A stretch of DNA of 64,000 nt from FEN-987 sp964598845 (GTDB taxonomy: Archaea > Thermoproteota > Bathyarchaeia > 40CM-2-53-6). Where the stretch lies: positions 48,120 through 112,119 of the forward strand of contig CAZRDM010000007.1 of NCBI GenBank assembly GCA_964598845.1, written 5' to 3'. A program made the translations under genes and the position numbers. The notes under the pieces are model-generated. The model ran no database searches. It worked only from the letters and a program-made list of their open reading frames with translations, and was not told the DNA's origin. Below, piece by piece: positions 61,170 to 64,000 of the stretch; position 1 is the first letter of the stretch, and the number at the start of each line of letters is the position of its first letter.

Positions 61170-62711
61170 ATGAGACGATATCACAGCGTCGTTTGGAATG
61201 AACCAATAATCTACGAAATGGGCCAACGAGGCGTGAGGGGGCATATCGTACCGGAAGTCGAGGACGAGGTTAGAGCAGCAGTTGGCGACATCCAATCGCA
61301 AATTCCCGAGAACGTGCGGCGGAAGCAACCTCCCAACCTCCCTGAACTTTCCGAGTTGGACGTAATGACACACTACCTGCACCTGTCTCAGCAAACCTTC
61401 GGTGTGGACTCAGGCATAAACGTGGGCGTTGGAACATGCACGATGAAGTACAATCCGAAAGTCAACGAGCAGCTGGCTAGGTCACCAAGAGCAGTTGACA
61501 TCCACCCATACCAAGACGAGGAGACAGTTCAAGGCATGCTCGAGATCATGTACAAGCTTTCGAGATGGCTTGAAGAAATCACCGGCATGGACGAAGTCAG
61601 TTTGCACGCCAGCGGCGGTTCCCACGCTGTTTACACGAATTGCTGCATGATGAGAACATACTTCAAGTCGAAAGGACAACTTGAACAAAGAACCGACACT
61701 ATCGTCCCAGTGCTATCACATCCATGCAACGCTGCCGCGGCGGCTCAAGCCGGGTTCAAGGTCATCGGTCTAGAACCCGACGCGGTCACTGGTTGCATCG
61801 ATATCGAGGCGCTGAAGGCGGCCGTTTCGAAGCACACGGCGGGCATGCTCCTGACTGATCCGTACGACACTGGCGTCTTCGACGGCAGAATCGAGGAATA
61901 TGCTAAAATCGTTCATGAGGTAGGAGGTCTGATAATCCTTGATCAGGCAAACGCAAACAGTATCCTAGGCGTGCTGAGGGCTGGCGATATAGGCGCTGAC
62001 ATGTGTCACTTGAACCTGCACAAATCGTTCTCAACACCCCACGGATCCTACGGTCCAGCCGCTGGCGCAAATGGAGTGAAGGAACCGTTCAGAAAGTTCC
62101 TCCCAGTTCCTATCGTGGAATTCAACGGAAGCAGGTATTGCCTGAACTACGACAGACCCCACAGTATCGGCAAGACTAGGGCGTTTCATGGAAACATCCC
62201 GAACGTCGTGAGGGCCTATGCGTGGATAATGTCTGTCGGCGCTGAAGGCCTACGGGAGGTCGCCGAGATCGCGGTGTTGAACAATAACTATATGATAAAG
62301 AAATTGTCAGATGTCCGCGGCCTGAGTCTGCCGTATGCTCCACGGTACAGGTTGCAGGAAGCGAGGTTCAGCTGGCAGAAGCTGAAAGATGAAACGGGCC
62401 TAGGAACACTGGACCTGAACAACAGGATAGGCGATTTCGGCGTGCAGAACTATTTCTCGAGCCATCATCCATGGGTTGTCCCGGAACCATTCACACCGGA
62501 GCCAACTGAATCAGTCTCCAAGGCCGACCTTGACAGATACTGTGAGATAATCCACCAACTATCGCACGAAGCCTACACCAACCCTAACATAATTAAAACC
62601 GCGCCGCATAACGGCGCAATCATGAAAATGGATCTCACACCTGTCATATACGACATCAAGAAGTGTACTATGACTTGGAGAGCATACTTGAAGAAGCAGG
62701 ACAAGAAGTGA
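61170..62711 (+). CDS. gcvPB: Glycine dehydrogenase (decarboxylating) subunit 2, PLP-binding
   Basis: A 513-residue subunit. INVGVGTCTMKYNPKVNEQL near residue 90, SLHASGGSHAVYTNCCMMRT near 145, and ADMCHLNLHKSFSTPHG near 275 with the PLP Lys are all present. RPHSIGKTRAFHGNIPNVVR and AHNGAIMKMDLTP-like end segments match. It forms the alpha2beta2 P-protein with subunit 1. ATG 61170 follows GAGAGGTAGGTAAGAG, 14 bases after the gcvPA stop. The ATP-NAD-kinase-like gene follows 10 bases later, probably in the same transcript. Confidence 0.94.
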   Translation: MRRYHSVVWNEPIIYEMGQRGVRGHIVPEVEDEVRAAVGDIQSQIPENVRRKQPPNLPELSELDVMTHYLHLSQQTFGVDSGINVGVGTCTMKYNPKVNEQLARSPRAVDIHPYQDEETVQGMLEIMYKLSRWLEEITGMDEVSLHASGGSHAVYTNCCMMRTYFKSKGQLEQRTDTIVPVLSHPCNAAAAAQAGFKVIGLEPDAVTGCIDIEALKAAVSKHTAGMLLTDPYDTGVFDGRIEEYAKIVHEVGGLIILDQANANSILGVLRAGDIGADMCHLNLHKSFSTPHGSYGPAAGANGVKEPFRKFLPVPIVEFNGSRYCLNYDRPHSIGKTRAFHGNIPNVVRAYAWIMSVGAEGLREVAEIAVLNNNYMIKKLSDVRGLSLPYAPRYRLQEARFSWQKLKDETGLGTLDLNNRIGDFGVQNYFSSHHPWVVPEPFTPEPTESVSKADLDRYCEIIHQLSHEAYTNPNIIKTAPHNGAIMKMDLTPVIYDIKKCTMTWRAYLKKQDKK

Positions 62712-62721
62712 TAAGCCACAA

Positions 62722-63870
62722 TTGAAGAAACTGGGCCTCATCGTGAACCCTGTTGCCGGGCTAGTGCCCTTTCTCTGAAGGGAGGGCGAGCTAAGCGGCA
62801 GAGTGGGGCTCAAGGGAAGCGACGGCCAAGAAATCCTCAAGAAAGCACTAGAACTCGGTGCGATCCCACAGTCACCAAGGAGAGCCGTGGATGCCCTCAG
62901 ACGACTAGCGCTCATAATCAACACGGTTGAGCTGATAACCTACCCGTACAAGATGGGCGAAGAAGAGGCGAAGGAGTGCGGTTATACACCTACTGTGATT
63001 GGTTCTCTTCAGAAGGACGCTACAAGCAGCACCGACACAAGGAATGCCGCGAAGGAAATGCTGGGACTAGGGGTTGATCTCATACTCTTCGCAGGCGGCG
63101 ACGGAACCGCAAGAGATGTCTGTGAGGCCATCGACAGCAAGTTACCTGTTCTAGGGATACCGACTGGTGTAAAGATACACTCAGCCGCTTTTGCTGTAAA
63201 CCCCGAAAGAGCAGGAGACCTCACTGCAAAATACCTAGAGAACGGTCTGCCTCTTCAAGACTCGGAGGTCATGGATGTAGATGAGGAGGCATTCAGAGCG
63301 GGTATGGTCTCTGCTAGACTTTATGGATATCTCCGCGTCCCGTATGAAAGAGGAGCAACTCAGAATGCCAAATCCGGTAGCGCAAGTACAGAGGACGAAG
63401 AATATCAGAGAAAAGTGATCGCTGCATGTATCGCGAAAGAGATGGAAGATAACTGCCTATACATAATCGGCCCCGGTTCGACGACGCAGGCTATTGGAGA
63501 GGAACTTGGCTTTGAGAAGACGCTGTTGGGTGTGGATGTCGTGTATCAAGGAAGGTTGGTTGCAAGGGATGTGAATGAGAGTCAACTCTTGAAGCTCGTC
63601 GAAGGTGTGAAAGCGAAGATAGTGATAACGCCAATCGGTGGACAGGGATACATCTTCGGTAGAGGAAATCAGCAGATAAGCCCAGCAGTGATCAGAAGAG
63701 TTGGAAAACGGAACATAAGAATTGTCTCAACCAAAAGCAAAATTAACTCTCTCATGACGAAACCCCTCTTGGTTGACACGGGCGACGAGGAAGTTGACAG
63801 AATGTTAACGGGATACATGCGGGTGATGGTAGGTTACAGAGAGGAGATCATGAAGAAGGTAGAGCGATGA
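62722..63870 (+). CDS. ATP-NAD/AcoX-type kinase-like protein, interrupted by a predicted 30-nt BHB intron
   Basis: TTG 62722 begins LKKLGLIVNPVAGL, then a 30-base insertion with an in-frame TGA (62776-62778), then GRVGLKGSDGQEILKKALEL. Removing 62765-62794 gives NPVAGLGGRVGLKGSDG, the N-terminal signature of this COG3199-type family, and a protein of 372 residues. Other motifs: DLILFAGGDGTARDVCEAID near residue 118 (GGDGT kinase motif), LPVLGIPTGVKIHSAAFAVN, YIIGPGSTTQAIGEELGFEK, and a late TPIGGQGYIFGRGNQQISP. Related to NAD kinase and diacylglycerol-kinase-like folds; substrate unproven. Without splicing, only the part from GTG 62803 could be made, lacking the nucleotide-binding first strand. 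It lies 10 bases after gcvPB. Confidence 0.8.
62765..62794 (+). other. Predicted bulge-helix-bulge intron in a protein-coding mRNA
   Basis: Exon helix: 62754-62758 (UGCCG) pairs with 62796-62800 (CGGCA). Central 4-bp helix: 62759-62762 (GGCU) with 62789-62792 (AGCU), including one G-U pair. Bulges: AGU at 62763-62765 and AAG at 62793-62795. Intron stem: 62766-62773 with 62780-62787, loop UCUGAA; G62788 is unpaired or wobbles with U62765, a slight relaxation of the strict motif. Cutting after the second base of each bulge, as archaeal splicing endonuclease does, removes 30 bases and joins CTAG to GCGG. Confidence 0.72.
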
Positions 63871-63985
63871 CAGCCTTGGTTTTTCCCAAGTCGAATTTTC
63901 ATGTATTCGGAGCGTGCGAGATCGCGAATGTCAGCACTCTGCCGACACATTGAGTTTATTTCGGAACTGTTCGTTCTCTGAAAAT

Positions 63986-64000
63986 ATGTCGTTCGTCATC
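63986..64000 (+). CDS. Possible start of a gene running off the window
   Basis: ATG 63986 begins MSFVI at the window edge. TTTATTT at 63954-63960 lies 26-32 bases upstream, the spacing of a leaderless archaeal start. Too little is visible to say more. The preceding 63871-63985 shows nothing else. Confidence 0.25.

Noticed and set aside
62722..63870. Simple pseudogene through a nonsense insertion
   Set aside because: The insert is exactly 30 bases, folds into bulge-helix-bulge and its removal recreates the family motif; the rest of the gene is intact over 350 codons.
1..64000. Search for tRNA, rRNA, CRISPR arrays and insertion sequences
   Set aside because: No T-arm consensus with partner arms, no rRNA-like block, no evenly spaced direct repeats and no transposase-like protein were seen by eye; covariance-model searches would be decisive.

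Overview
This window reads as a stretch of archaeal chromosome. The evidence is a dense block of archaeal information-processing genes: the KH/beta-CASP nuclease aCPSF1, a proteasome beta subunit with a cleavable propeptide, an Lhr-type helicase, a multi-OB-fold RPA with a zinc ribbon, an LSm-L37e pair, archaeal SepF, a PUA/MCT-1-like protein, Y-family polymerase DinB, TrpB2, NikR and a COG2150-type ACT regulator. Several genes have TATA-like boxes about 25-30 bases upstream with little or no leader, which is also archaeal. A TACK-lineage organism (Thaumarchaeota/Bathyarchaeia-like) with a respiratory chain fits best, but the lineage is inference. No rRNA, convincing tRNA or CRISPR array was seen.

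Layout. 0-5.5 kb: accessory genes, several decayed (C45-family acyltransferase cut by the window edge, a broken YhfC-like membrane protein, a BtrH/C39-like protein, flavodoxin, a truncated GYD protein), then divergent NikR and an ECF S-component. 5.6-12.5 kb: Tat-exported DUF362 protein, a DrrAB-like ABC exporter with a GNAT acetyltransferase, DinB, and a decayed secreted beta-propeller gene. 12.5-22 kb: central carbon and respiration, with two-subunit fumarase, malic enzyme, a thioredoxin-reductase-like flavoprotein without its CxxC, and a nine-gene co-directional run: Rieske, cytochrome b6-like, subunit IV-like, two small membrane proteins, SdhC, SdhD, SdhA, SdhB. 22.5-28 kb: tandem SDH_sah/ClpP-like membrane proteases, TrpB2 with a divergent ACT regulator, nitroreductase, CBS protein, thioredoxin-like protein. 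28-41 kb: the information-processing block. 41-46 kb: class V aminotransferase, site-2 protease, VOC protein and two gene remnants. 46-58.4 kb: a complete Liv-type amino-acid ABC transporter split across a divergent promoter with palindromes, flanked by LysA, an M20 deacylase, two lysine-6-dehydrogenase/saccharopine-dehydrogenase-like proteins, an amidohydrolase and an arginine-deiminase-like enzyme; this looks like one uptake-and-catabolism island. 58.4-64 kb: LD-carboxypeptidase, both glycine decarboxylase subunits and an ATP-NAD-kinase-like gene.

The most striking observation is in that last gene. Its conserved N-terminal glycine-rich motif is interrupted by exactly 30 bases containing an in-frame TGA. 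The insert and its flanks fold into a bulge-helix-bulge motif, and cutting at the canonical bulge positions restores the family motif. This predicts a protein-coding archaeal mRNA intron.

Cautions. A 100-N gap at 8763-8862 is flanked by identical 55-bp ends, so it is almost certainly an assembly artefact. Several single-base frameshifts (ABC ATPase, first saccharopine-dehydrogenase-like gene, two small membrane genes) may be sequencing errors or true decay; the sequence alone cannot tell.
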